A DNA stretch of 64,000 nt from DASWIG01 sp965371445 (GTDB lineage: Bacteria > Acidobacteriota > Thermoanaerobaculia > Multivoradales > J023). The stretch is taken from positions 62,001-126,000 of the forward strand of contig CBDUYN010000005.1 in NCBI GenBank assembly GCA_965371445.1, given 5' to 3'. The stretch's first letter is position 1; each line of letters opens with the position of its first letter. This document shows positions 42,870 to 51,694 of this stretch, in pieces. The notes below the pieces were generated by a model. It was not told the origin of the DNA and made no database searches. It saw only the letters and a program-made list of their open reading frames with translations. Made by a program: the position numbers and the translations under genes.

Positions 42870-44095
42870 TGAAAGCGGAGGACTTCCTCGATCCCTTCGT
42901 CGAGCCGACGCGGGTGATCCACGAATGGCAAGCCGAGGGCGAGGGCGACGAGTTCGGCTGGATCGCCCGCAACGTCGGCGACGTCGACGGCGACGGCACG
43001 AGCGACCTCGTCGCCTCCGCCCCGGGCTGGAACGAAAACGCCGGGCGAATTTACGTCTACTCCGGCAAGAGCGGCGAGCTCCTCTGGCAAGCCTCGGGCG
43101 AGGCCGGCGACCGTCTGGGGGCGAGCGTCGACAGCGCCGGTGACGTCGACGGCGACGGCCGAGGCGATGTCGTCGCCGGTGCTCCGGGAGGCGAGAAGGC
43201 GATCGTCTATGCCGGAGGGCACGGAGAGGTTCTGTGGACCCTCCGGGGGGATCAGGAGAAAGCCAGCTACGGCGACCGCGTCCGCGGGGTGGACGATGTC
43301 GACGGCGACGGACACGGCGATGTCCTGGTGGGCGCCCCGAGCCACGACGTCGGTGAGGGCGCCGACCAGCTGACGGACGCCGGCCGTGCCGTCCTCTACT
43401 CCGGCGCCGACGGCTCGGTGCTTTACGAATGGCCGGGCGACGAAGTCGGCGAGCGGCTCGGCGCGTCGCTTGCGGGCGGCGTCCGAGGCGGACGGATCTA
43501 CCTGATCCTCGGCGCTCCCGACGCCGGGGCCGAAGACCACGGGAGAGTCTACGTCTACGACTCTTTGAGCGACGAGCCCCATTTCACGATCGAGTCCGAC
43601 GAGAAAGGATCCGAGCTCGGCGGGATGTTTCTCTCCGTCGTCGGCGACGTCGATGCGGACGGCGTCGCCGACGTCTACGCCTCCGACTGGCTGCACGAGG
43701 CCCTCGGACCGAGGACCGGCCGGATCGTCGTCCATTCCGGAGTGGACGGCCGGGAGCTCCTGAAGCTCACCGGCGAGGCTCGCGGTGATGGCTTCGGCAT
43801 CGGCCCGGCACAGGCTGGCGACGTCGACGGCGACGGCCACGACGACTTGGTCGTCGGGGCCTGGCAACACGCGGGGGCGGCGCCGGCCGGCGGCAAGGTC
43901 TACGTCTATTCGGGACGCGACGGCTCGCTCCTGCGCTCCTGGACCTGCAAGGTCATGGGCGACACCTTCGGCTTCGACGCCACCGGCATGGGCGACGTCG
44001 ACGGCGACGGCGAGATCGACTTTCTGCTGACCTCGGCCTGGAGCGCCGTTCGCGGCGCGAAGTCGGGCCGGATGTTCCTCCTCGCCGGCGGATGA
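42869..44095 (+). CDS. FG-GAP (integrin-like) propeller protein, C-terminal part of frameshifted protein
   Basis: 408 residues if begun at ATG 42869, which overlaps the upstream stop; there is no Shine-Dalgarno of its own and no signal peptide. Seven FG-GAP blades are visible. Each carries a Ca2+-binding GDVDGDGxxDLxxxAP motif and an IYVYSGKSGELLW-like strand (for example near residues 25, 70, 115, 215, 285 and 350). Secreted propellers of this kind bind partners or glycans outside the cell. Without a signal it would not leave the cytosol, which supports the idea that it belongs to the lipoprotein just upstream. Confidence 0.75.
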   Translation: MKAEDFLDPFVEPTRVIHEWQAEGEGDEFGWIARNVGDVDGDGTSDLVASAPGWNENAGRIYVYSGKSGELLWQASGEAGDRLGASVDSAGDVDGDGRGDVVAGAPGGEKAIVYAGGHGEVLWTLRGDQEKASYGDRVRGVDDVDGDGHGDVLVGAPSHDVGEGADQLTDAGRAVLYSGADGSVLYEWPGDEVGERLGASLAGGVRGGRIYLILGAPDAGAEDHGRVYVYDSLSDEPHFTIESDEKGSELGGMFLSVVGDVDADGVADVYASDWLHEALGPRTGRIVVHSGVDGRELLKLTGEARGDGFGIGPAQAGDVDGDGHDDLVVGAWQHAGAAPAGGKVYVYSGRDGSLLRSWTCKVMGDTFGFDATGMGDVDGDGEIDFLLTSAWSAVRGAKSGRMFLLAGG

Positions 44096-44197
44096 GGACT
44101 GTAGGACTTGTAACTTTTCCTCCCCCTCGTGCGTTCTCCCTCCACAAGAGCCCGCCTCCACAGGGACGACTGACCCAGAGAAACCGAAGGAGCCCTC

Positions 44198-44788
44198 ATG
44201 AACGCCCGCAGAATGCTCATCCTCCTCGCCCTGGCGGCGCTCGCCGCCGGCGGCTGCATGCACGCCTCCAGCTTGAATGGCCTGCGCCACGACATTGAGG
44301 CCGAGATCGACGGCGCGCGCTTCGAGTCCGAGATGCAGCTAACCCTGGGACGCATCTCCCTGGGCCTGGTGCGCGTCATCGTCCCCGAAGAGGAAAAGGA
44401 AGACGAGCTCGCCGTCTTGAAAGACGTCAAGAAAATCGAGATCGCCATCTACAAGACCATCGCCCTCCCCTCCCCCGCCGAAGGGGAATCCATCATTCCC
44501 GGCCATCAGTCCCTGAAGCGCAAGGGCTGGCAGACGATCATGACCGCCACCGAAAGCGACGGCGGCCGGGCCTGGGTCCTCGCCCGCGAGCGCGAGGGCG
44601 CGATCCGTCAGATCCTCGTCGGATCGCTCGACCGAGACGGGCTGACCATGGTCAAGATCCACGGCAACGTCGAACGGATGATCGAGCGGCTCCAGGAAGA
44701 AGGCCTCCTCGACGTCCCCGGGGTCGTCCATGCGGACATGGAGCCCGAAGAAGGCGAGGACGCCGTCACAGTCGAGGCGGAAGGCTAA
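44198..44788 (+). CDS. DUF4252-like lipoprotein
   Basis: 196 residues. AAGGAG lies eight bases before ATG 44198. Lipobox AAGGCMH. The body has alternating strands and helices with ALVLK-like segments (DELAVLKDVKKIEIAIYK) and the pattern GWQTIMTATESDGGRAWVLARE, then LVGSLDRDGLTMVKIHGNVERMIE cut into a beta-hairpin and a helix. It resembles DUF4252, whose role is not known. It is on the same strand as the FG-GAP gene, 100 bases downstream. Confidence 0.7.
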   Translation: MNARRMLILLALAALAAGGCMHASSLNGLRHDIEAEIDGARFESEMQLTLGRISLGLVRVIVPEEEKEDELAVLKDVKKIEIAIYKTIALPSPAEGESIIPGHQSLKRKGWQTIMTATESDGGRAWVLAREREGAIRQILVGSLDRDGLTMVKIHGNVERMIERLQEEGLLDVPGVVHADMEPEEGEDAVTVEAEG

Positions 44789-44819
44789 TCGGCCGGACGG
44801 AGCCCGTAGGCCTGAGGAT

Positions 44820-45539
44820 TCAAACCTCGAAGAACTTGGCCATGCGGACGTTCGAGATCCAGCCGGTGAGGGGCTCGTCCGGGCTTCCTCCGCGGGTGAT
44901 GAAGACGTCCTGACAGGAGGGCACTTTTTCGAGCGCCTCCTTCGCCGCCGCCAGGGTGGCGTCTTCAGCGACGACGACGAAACTCTCACCCAAGCCGAGC
45001 CCACGGCCCCCTTTCGTGCACGAAGTCACCAAAGTAGCCAGGGTGTCTTCGTCGTCTCCCCCGGCCACCAGGTGTTTGTCGGCGGCACTCTCGTGGATCA
45101 TGTACCTCGGGACCTTGCCGGACGAGAGGATCGGCAGACGACTGATCTTGCCGCCGAATCTCGCACGCAGGTCTTTGAGACGCACGTCGCCGTCGTCACC
45201 CCCCGCGGGAATCTCGACAAAGGCGATGTCCCCGAGCCGCCTCATGATCGACGTCACCGAGGCCTTGGCACGCTGCTCGGGAGTCAACCGCTCCACCATG
45301 TCTCGGACCTGGCGGTTGGCGGACTCGAAATTCTCGCGCCCGAAGTAGAAGGCCAGGATCGTTCCGACCCAGGAGGCGAGGACCGGCAAGACGACGTTGA
45401 AGATCGTCATCGTGTTCTCTTTGTCGACCAGGATGGCACCGATCGCCAGGGCCGTGATGCCCAACGCCGAGAAGGCCAGGATCGCGTAGGCGAGCAAGTG
45501 CCTGGGACCGCCGTTCGGACTTGCCTTCTTCTGCGTCAC
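44820..45539 (-). CDS. Two-span membrane protein with a CBS-like soluble domain
   Basis: 239 residues. Two spans (about 14-36 and 45-66, ending WVGTILAFYFGRENF) are followed by a short coiled segment (ESANRQVRDMVERL). A cytoplasmic domain (about 90-239) reads like a degenerate CBS pair (RLPILSSGKVPRYMIHESA, SFVVVAEDATLAAAKEAL, CQDVFITRGG, LTGWISNVRMAKFF). CBS domains usually bind adenine nucleotides. No further partner is evident, so the role is unknown. Confidence 0.7.
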   Translation of the reverse strand: MTQKKASPNGGPRHLLAYAILAFSALGITALAIGAILVDKENTMTIFNVVLPVLASWVGTILAFYFGRENFESANRQVRDMVERLTPEQRAKASVTSIMRRLGDIAFVEIPAGGDDGDVRLKDLRARFGGKISRLPILSSGKVPRYMIHESAADKHLVAGGDDEDTLATLVTSCTKGGRGLGLGESFVVVAEDATLAAAKEALEKVPSCQDVFITRGGSPDEPLTGWISNVRMAKFFEV

Positions 45540-45703
45540 TCCAGGCCTCCTCTCCGCGATGGGTCGTGAGCTGGTCGGCTCTCAGTCTAGCAGACTCCGA
45601 TTTTCCCGCACCGCGCCGCCCGGAGGTGCATCCGGATCCGCTTCGCGGGACGCTCCGCCACCCCCTCAGCACAGACCGAAACGAAGAATTTAGCCATTGG
45701 GGC

Positions 45704-45732
45704 TTGACTTTTCACTGAATACGATCAATGAT
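45704..45732 (+). promoter_or_regulatory. Possible sigma-70 promoter of the peroxidase-phnDCE operon
   Basis: TTGACT (45704-45709), 17 bases, AATGAT (45727-45732). The leader to ATG 45827 would be about 90 nt. The -10 matches only four of six positions. Confidence 0.35.
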
Positions 45733-45826
45733 TTTGGTGACTCGAAAACGGCGCCGGCTCAGGCGCCCGAGAGAGGTCCCAAGAACAGAGAGCCTCTCTC
45801 GCGAGCTTTACCCGAGGATTCCAGTC

Positions 45827-47758
45827 ATGCCCAAACGATACCGACCCCGACCTTCCCACCTCGCCGCGATGCTTGCGGCCGCCGTCGTGTGCTGCTTCCT
45901 CCGGAGCCCGGCCGAGGCCCACATCGTGCCCCAGGAACAGCTTCACCCGGTGACCGAGAGCTACCGGCGGATGGGATTCCTACTCAAGCTGAACCCAGTG
46001 CTCTGGGGCGAAGTCGGCCGTGACGCCAAGATGATCGCCAACGGCCTTGAGGCGGTGGCGCCTGCAGAGGGTCGCACCTACCGTTCCGCGGTGTCGAGCC
46101 TGATCGACGAGGCGACCGAGGCCACAGGCGGTACCGGACCGATGCCGGCCGACGAGCGCAAGGCGACCTCGCGCCGCGTCTTCCATCTCTCGGCCGGCGC
46201 CGTGATCGGCAAGCTGCGAGCCCACCTCTCCCTGGCGCAGGACAGCCTCGACCATCACAGCCGGGCCTCCCTCGAGCTCGGCGAGGCGAGGCAGCTCTGG
46301 GCCGCCTTCGAGCCGCGGCTGCGCGCCATCGACGCCGAGTCCTATCGCGAGCACGGCCGCCGCTGGCTGGAGCTCTCGGGGGCCCTGGGATCCCCGGGCG
46401 TCCTGGGAGTCGGTGCCGTCGAGCCCGACCGCGAGGTGTTCCAGCGCGGGGCCGAGGGCATCCTGGCCTTGCTCCAAAGGACGTTCCAGGAGGGCACCGC
46501 CGGTGCCTCGGCGGAGCCTTTTGGCCAAGCGACGCTCGCCGCGTTGCCGGCCATGGGCGAGAACCCCGGCGTGCTGGCGCGCCTGCCGCCGGGCAGCGAG
46601 ATCAACAAGCAGCTGCCGCGTCCACGCCAGGTTTTGAACATGGCCACGCGCGGCGTCGACGAGACCGAGACCACACTCATCGCCCTGGGCGACATGGCCT
46701 TCGACAGCCCGGAGATCTTCGGCGAGCCGGCGCGCTCGCTCGGCATCAGCTGCAACACCTGTCACAACAAGTCGATCACCAATCCCCAGTTTTTCATTCC
46801 CGGCCTGTCGGCTCGTCCGGGCGGCCTCGACGTCTCGAACAGCTTCTTTGCGCCTCACGCCTCGAACGGCATTTTCGATCCGGTCGACATCCCGGACCTG
46901 CGCGGCATCCGCTTCACCGGTCCCTACGGCCGCAACGGCCGCTTCGCGTCGCTCGGCGAGTTCACGCGCAACGTGATTGTCAACGAGTTCAACGGGCCGG
47001 AGCCCGACCCGGTGCTGCTCGACGGCCTCATCGCCTACATGCTCGAGTTCGACTTCCTGCCCAACCCGGCGCTCGGAGCCGACGGCAAGCTCTATGACGC
47101 AGCCCCGGAGGCGGCAAAGCGCGGCGAGGAGATCTTCCACCGCCCCTTCACCCAGATGGACGGCCGCTCCTGCGCCAGCTGCCATCAGCCGTCGGATCAT
47201 TTCCTCGACCGCAAACGCCATGACGTCGGCACGGTGAAGGGAGCAGAGCCCCACTCGCGCGACCGTGCTCTCGACACGCCGACGCTCCTCTCGGCCAAGT
47301 ACACGGCGCCCTACTTTAACGACGGCAGCGCACCGACCCTGCGGGCTGTCAGCGAGCACTTCAACGACCACTACTCCCTCGACCTCATCGAGAGCGAGCT
47401 CGCCGACCTCACCGCCTATCTGGAGACGGTGGGCGATGGTAGCCAAGCCTACGAGGACACGATCTACACCCTGGAAGCGGAGCTCGAGGAGTTCAGCTTC
47501 TTCCTGTCGTCCTACGAATTCCTGAAAGCGCGGCGCAAGGCGGAGCTGATCGACACCACGTTCAAAACCATCGCCTTCGAGATCCAGGCCCACAAGTGGG
47601 ACGTGCAAGACCAGGCGTACCTGCCGGTGCTTGATCGCTTGAGCGAGCTCGTGGCCAAGGCCGCCGAAGCCAGCCGGCGTGGCGAGCAAGCGGCGGTCGA
47701 CCAGTTAGTCGCCGAGTACCGAGAGCTCTATGAAGAGAACAAGGAGGTGCTGCGATGA
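45827..47758 (+). CDS. Di-haem cytochrome c peroxidase (MauG/CcpA family)
   Basis: 643 residues from ATG 45827, with GAGG nine bases upstream. Signal peptide about 1-30 (MLAAAVVCCFLRSPAEA). Two haem-attachment motifs are visible, CNTCH (GISCNTCHNKS, about residue 310) and CASCH (SCASCHQPSDHF, about 450). LRGIRFTGPYGRNGRFASLGEF and TPTLLSAKYTAPYFNDGS are family motifs. The N-terminal 270 residues are an extra helical domain not usual in CcpA. The stop overlaps the phnD start (ATGA), so it is coupled to an import system. Confidence 0.88.
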   Translation: MPKRYRPRPSHLAAMLAAAVVCCFLRSPAEAHIVPQEQLHPVTESYRRMGFLLKLNPVLWGEVGRDAKMIANGLEAVAPAEGRTYRSAVSSLIDEATEATGGTGPMPADERKATSRRVFHLSAGAVIGKLRAHLSLAQDSLDHHSRASLELGEARQLWAAFEPRLRAIDAESYREHGRRWLELSGALGSPGVLGVGAVEPDREVFQRGAEGILALLQRTFQEGTAGASAEPFGQATLAALPAMGENPGVLARLPPGSEINKQLPRPRQVLNMATRGVDETETTLIALGDMAFDSPEIFGEPARSLGISCNTCHNKSITNPQFFIPGLSARPGGLDVSNSFFAPHASNGIFDPVDIPDLRGIRFTGPYGRNGRFASLGEFTRNVIVNEFNGPEPDPVLLDGLIAYMLEFDFLPNPALGADGKLYDAAPEAAKRGEEIFHRPFTQMDGRSCASCHQPSDHFLDRKRHDVGTVKGAEPHSRDRALDTPTLLSAKYTAPYFNDGSAPTLRAVSEHFNDHYSLDLIESELADLTAYLETVGDGSQAYEDTIYTLEAELEEFSFFLSSYEFLKARRKAELIDTTFKTIAFEIQAHKWDVQDQAYLPVLDRLSELVAKAAEASRRGEQAAVDQLVAEYRELYEENKEVLR

Positions 47759-48687
47759 ACGGCTTCGTTCACGGTTTCAGGAACTACCTCGTGCGTAGCA
47801 CGCTGGCCGCCGGGACGGCGTTGCTGGTAGTCGCCGCGTCGCTTCTCTTCTGCGCGTCGCCGGCCGACGCGGCATCCGAGGAGCCACTCAGAATCGTCTT
47901 CATCGCCTACCAGAACCCCGACCAGTTGCTCGAGAACGTCGAGCCGGTGATCGACTACCTCGAGAAGCGGCTGCACGGCGAGATCAAGCACTTCTCCGCC
48001 ACCGACTACGCGGCGGTGGTCGAGGCCCTGCGCGGCGGCACGGCCGACGTGGGCTTCATGGGTCCCCTGCAGTACGTCATGGCGCGCCATCAGGCGGGGG
48101 CCTATCCGATTCTTGGCGAGCTCTACAACGGCTCCTCGACCTATGTGTCGCGCATCTTCGTACGCAAGGACAGCGGTGTGGGGAAAGTCGCCGGCCTGCG
48201 CGGTAAGACGATCGCCTTCGTCGATCCGATCTCGTCGTCGGGTTACATGTACCCGCTCGACGTCTTCAAGAGCGCCGGGCTGATCGAGACGCGCCAGGAC
48301 GCCGACGCTTTCTTCAAGCGCATCTACTTCGCCGGCGGCGACGAGCAGGCGATCCGCGCCGTCCTGAACGGTTTCGTCGACGCCGCCGGCGTCGGCCAGT
48401 TCGCCTGGAGCCTGCTGCGCGGCGGAGAACGGGACCAGGTCACCTATATCGCCGAATCGCGGCCCATCCCGTCGCACTGCATCGTGGTGCGAAAAGGGCT
48501 CGGCGAGAATCGGGTCGAGGCATTGCGCCAAGCGCTCCTGGCCCTCAACGAGGGTCCCGGTCACGAACTCCTGAAACACCTCTACGGCGTCGACGGCTAC
48601 GTGAGCGTGGACCACTCGACCTACGCCGAGGTCGAGGAAATGGCGTGGGAGTACGAATTCCTGACGGCCCGCAAGAGCGCACCCTAG
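47755..48687 (+). CDS. phnD: PhnD-like phosphate/phosphonate ABC substrate-binding protein
   Basis: 310 residues, signal peptide about 1-40. The type-II binding fold has LRIVFIAYQNPDQLL, VEALRGGTADVGFMGPLQYV, KTIAFVDPISSSGYMYPLDVF and AVLNGFVDAAGVGQFAW. The SSSG-like anion-binding loop is typical of phosphonate/phosphite binders. It overlaps the peroxidase stop and is followed by phnC and phnE. No C-P lyase or phosphite dehydrogenase genes are nearby, so the true ligand is open. Confidence 0.85.
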   Translation: MNGFVHGFRNYLVRSTLAAGTALLVVAASLLFCASPADAASEEPLRIVFIAYQNPDQLLENVEPVIDYLEKRLHGEIKHFSATDYAAVVEALRGGTADVGFMGPLQYVMARHQAGAYPILGELYNGSSTYVSRIFVRKDSGVGKVAGLRGKTIAFVDPISSSGYMYPLDVFKSAGLIETRQDADAFFKRIYFAGGDEQAIRAVLNGFVDAAGVGQFAWSLLRGGERDQVTYIAESRPIPSHCIVVRKGLGENRVEALRQALLALNEGPGHELLKHLYGVDGYVSVDHSTYAEVEEMAWEYEFLTARKSAP

Positions 48688-48695
48688 AGCCGACC

Positions 48696-49562
48696 ATGGA
48701 AACGGTCATCCGACTGGAGAACGTCCACCTCCTCTACGGACGCACCTGTGCCCTCGACGTCGAGTCCCTTGAGATCGACGCTGGGGAGCGCGTCTTCGTG
48801 CTGGGGCACAGCGGTTCCGGCAAGACGACGCTGTCGGCCCTGGTCAAGGGACGGCTCCGGCCGTCGACCGGCCGGGTGAGCGTCCTGGGCCACGATCCCG
48901 CGACGCCGGACCGCCGGCGGCGACGACGGATCCAGCGTCGGATCGCGATGATCGACCAGGAGTTTTTTCTGGTGCCGCGGCTCACCGTGGTCGACAACGT
49001 GCTGCACGGCTGCCTCGGGCGGGTCTCGCCTTGGAAGAGCCTCTTCGGCTGGTATCCGGCCGAAGAATGGGCGCGAGCCGAAGCGATCCTCGAGGAGGTA
49101 GGGCTCGCCGGTCTCCACGGTCGGCGGGTCGAGACCCTCTCCGGGGGACAACGGCAGCGCGCCGCGATCGCCCGCGCCCTGATGCAGGAGGCCGACGTCA
49201 TCCTGGCCGACGAGCCGATCTCGGCGCTCGATCCGGAGCTCGCCGAGGACGCCCTCGAGCTCCTGGTCGACTGCGTCGCACGGCGCGGCGTGACGCTTGT
49301 GGTGAACCTCCATCAGCCGGAGTTGGCACGGCGCTTCGCCAGCCGCCTGGTGGGCCTCGCCAACGGTAAAGTGGTCTACGACGGGGTCCCGGAAGGCTTC
49401 ACGGCCGAGGATGCCGAGTTGGTGTACCGCGGTCATCTCGACCGACGAAAGGACAACGTCCCCCCGGGGGGACCCAAGGGGGAGGATCGCCATGGCGACC
49501 GATCTGGTGAAAGCGTGGCGGAAAAAGCTGACCGCCCGGATTTGCGTCTGGTCAGCGGTTAG
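48696..49562 (+). CDS. phnC: PhnC-like ABC ATPase
   Basis: 288 residues from ATG 48696 (METVIRLENVHLLYG). Walker A GHSGSGKTTLSALV, Q-loop near MIDQEFFLVPRL, signature LSGGQRQRAAIARALM and Walker B VILADEPISALDPE are present. NLHQPELARRFASRLVGL is the H-loop part. The C-terminal tail (about 255-288) is charged and extends over the start of phnE by 71 bases. Confidence 0.9.
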   Translation: METVIRLENVHLLYGRTCALDVESLEIDAGERVFVLGHSGSGKTTLSALVKGRLRPSTGRVSVLGHDPATPDRRRRRRIQRRIAMIDQEFFLVPRLTVVDNVLHGCLGRVSPWKSLFGWYPAEEWARAEAILEEVGLAGLHGRRVETLSGGQRQRAAIARALMQEADVILADEPISALDPELAEDALELLVDCVARRGVTLVVNLHQPELARRFASRLVGLANGKVVYDGVPEGFTAEDAELVYRGHLDRRKDNVPPGGPKGEDRHGDRSGESVAEKADRPDLRLVSG

Positions 49563-50274
49563 CGCGCTCGTCGCCTACTCTCTCTACTCCGCGGAGCTCG
49601 ATCTCCGGACGCTCGTCGCCTCCGGTCCTCGCTTCAGCGAGTTTTTCTCCCGCCTCGTGCCGCCCGACTGGAGCGTGACGACGCTCGTGATCCGCTCCAC
49701 GGTGGAGACGCTGATGATCGCTCTCGCCGGCACGGCGTTGGCGGTCGTGGTCTCACTGCCGCTCGGCTTCCTGGCCGCTTCGAACGTCGCCCCAAGCTGG
49801 GTCTCGCACCCGGTCAAGTGGTTCCTCGGTTTCGTCCGTTCGATTCCGCTCATCGTCGTGGCGCTCATCTGCGTGTCGGCGGTAGGGCTGGGACCTTTTC
49901 CAGGCCTCCTGGCAATTGCCTTTCACTCGGTCGGGATGCTGGGCAAGTTCTACGCCGAGGAGTTCGAAACCGCCGAGAAGGGCATCGTCAACGCGGTCGC
50001 CGGCACCGGTGCCAATGGAATGCAGACGATCCGCTACGGGCTCTTTCCGCAGTCGGTGCCGCAGGTCGTCTCGTTTACCGTCTACCGGCTTGAGATGAAC
50101 TTCCGTGACGCCGCGGTTCTGGGCCTCGTGGGAGCGGGCGGCATCGGTTACTACATCCAGCTCTACGTGCGCGGATTCCAGTACGAGAAAGTCGCGGTCC
50201 TGCTACTCGTCATCATCGCTGTCGTCACCCTCCTCGATCAGCTGACGTTCTGGATCCGCCGCTGGGTCCGATGA
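49492..50274 (+). CDS. phnE: PhnE-like ABC permease
   Basis: 260 residues from ATG 49492, with GGGGGAGG-like purines before it. About six spans. The EAA-type loop that contacts the ATPase is EFETAEKGIVNAVAGTGANG followed by MQTIRYGLFPQSVPQVVSF. FRSIPLIVVALICVSAVGLG-like and GAGGIGYYIQLYVRGFQYE segments mark the PhnE family. It ends the peroxidase-phnDCE operon. Confidence 0.9.
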   Translation: MATDLVKAWRKKLTARICVWSAVSALVAYSLYSAELDLRTLVASGPRFSEFFSRLVPPDWSVTTLVIRSTVETLMIALAGTALAVVVSLPLGFLAASNVAPSWVSHPVKWFLGFVRSIPLIVVALICVSAVGLGPFPGLLAIAFHSVGMLGKFYAEEFETAEKGIVNAVAGTGANGMQTIRYGLFPQSVPQVVSFTVYRLEMNFRDAAVLGLVGAGGIGYYIQLYVRGFQYEKVAVLLLVIIAVVTLLDQLTFWIRRWVR

Positions 50275-50313
50275 AGAAACGGCTACACCGTCGGCCACTT
50301 GAGCAGCAACTCA

Positions 50314-50354
50314 GATCCAGGGCGGGCGAGAGATCCTACCGAGAAACCTGGATC
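50314..50354. repeat. Inverted repeat GATCCAGG...CCTGGATC after phnE
   Basis: Perfect eight-base arms (50314-50321 and 50347-50354) around 25 bases, downstream of phnE and upstream of the HtrA-type gene. No T-run is seen. It may be an mRNA-end stem or an operator. Confidence 0.35.
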
Positions 50355-50484
50355 CAACACTACTGTGAGCCACTCATTCGACCCTTGGGTATGCCCCGGC
50401 GCCAATCTGGCGAGCGACGCCTCGCGTAATGTCAGTCAGGAGAGGGAGACTGAGAGGCAGCCAGGCAGCTATGGAGACATCAAA

Positions 50485-51585
50485 ATGAGAAAACGTGCCG
50501 TCGTCTCGATCGGACTCTTCGCGTTGTTGGGCAGCGGTCTCTACGCACAAGGGGGTCATGTGGCGCCGAAGCTCCGGCGCCCGCCGGAGGACCTCTCCCC
50601 CGATGAAGCCAAGATCTCCCGTTTGTATCACGACGTCCTGCCGGCCGTGGTGACGATCCTCGCTGAGGGAACCAAGATCACCGAGCGCGGACCCGAGCCG
50701 GTCCTGTCCTTGGGCAGCGGCGTGCTGATCTCCAACGAGTGCCACGTCCTGACCGCGGCGCACGTGGTGGATGCCGCGGAGCGTATCTGGGTTCAGACGC
50801 AGGACGGCGAGCGGCGGACCGCTGAGCACCTCTTCAGTGAGTCGGGGGCTGACATCGCGTTACTTCGACTTCTCGAGCCGGATACGACCCTCGCCCATGC
50901 GACGCTCGGCGATTCGGACCGCCTCGCGGTCGGCCAGCGCATCATCGCGATCGGCAATCCGTTGGGGCTCATGGATTCCCTGTCCGTGGGGCACATCAGC
51001 GGATTCCGGGAGTTCGACCGCCTGTACGATGGCACGATCCTGGCGGAGTTCATCCAGACCGACGCCGCAATCAACTCGGGCAACAGCGGCGGGCCGCTTT
51101 TCGACATGCACGGCCGCGTCGTCGGAATCGCCTCGCAGATCCTGACCTCCTCGGGCGGCTCGCAGGGGCTGGGCTTTGCCGTCGCAATCAATACGGCCAA
51201 GCAGCTCCTGGCGCTGGAAGAGCGCGTCTGGGCGGGCTTCGAGGCGATCCTCCTCGACCGCCGGGTGCTGGGGGATCTGTTGAACATCGATCGGGAGGGG
51301 GGCCTGCTGGTCCAGCGCGTGATCAAGGGCAGCCCGGCAGACAAAGCCGGGCTCGTCGGTGGAAAGGTCCCCGCGACCATCGCCGGCGAGGCCTTGCTGC
51401 TCGGCGGCGACCTGATCTTGGCGATCGGGGATCAGGAGACCTGTCACGCGTCGTGTTTGGTGGACTCCCGAAAAAGGCTGGCTGGCCACAGCGAGATCCC
51501 CTTGACCATCCTGCGGGGCGGTGTCGAGAGGCGGCTCGTGCTCGACGTCTCGGCAGGCAGACGCAGCTTCCTCGGGTCCGAGTAG
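50485..51585 (+). CDS. Secreted HtrA/Deg-type serine protease with PDZ domain
   Basis: 366 residues from ATG 50485 with GGAG eight bases before. Signal peptide about 1-20. Catalytic triad: His in LTAAHVVDAA, Asp in ADIALLRLL and Ser in INSGNSGGPLFD. The C-terminal PDZ domain (about 265-360) has GLLVQRVIKGSPADKAGLVGG and GDLILAIGD. Such proteases degrade or refold damaged envelope proteins. A longer in-frame start at 50299 lacks a signal peptide and is rejected. Confidence 0.9.
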   Translation: MRKRAVVSIGLFALLGSGLYAQGGHVAPKLRRPPEDLSPDEAKISRLYHDVLPAVVTILAEGTKITERGPEPVLSLGSGVLISNECHVLTAAHVVDAAERIWVQTQDGERRTAEHLFSESGADIALLRLLEPDTTLAHATLGDSDRLAVGQRIIAIGNPLGLMDSLSVGHISGFREFDRLYDGTILAEFIQTDAAINSGNSGGPLFDMHGRVVGIASQILTSSGGSQGLGFAVAINTAKQLLALEERVWAGFEAILLDRRVLGDLLNIDREGGLLVQRVIKGSPADKAGLVGGKVPATIAGEALLLGGDLILAIGDQETCHASCLVDSRKRLAGHSEIPLTILRGGVERRLVLDVSAGRRSFLGSE

Positions 51586-51694
51586 CCGGCGAGCCCTTGT
51601 ATCTCCGGCGACGGAGTAGAGAGGCTTGCCACCCGGAGGTTGGCTCGCCACCCGCGTCGCGCTGGGGCCCTAACTAATCCCCTCCTCCCGCTTC

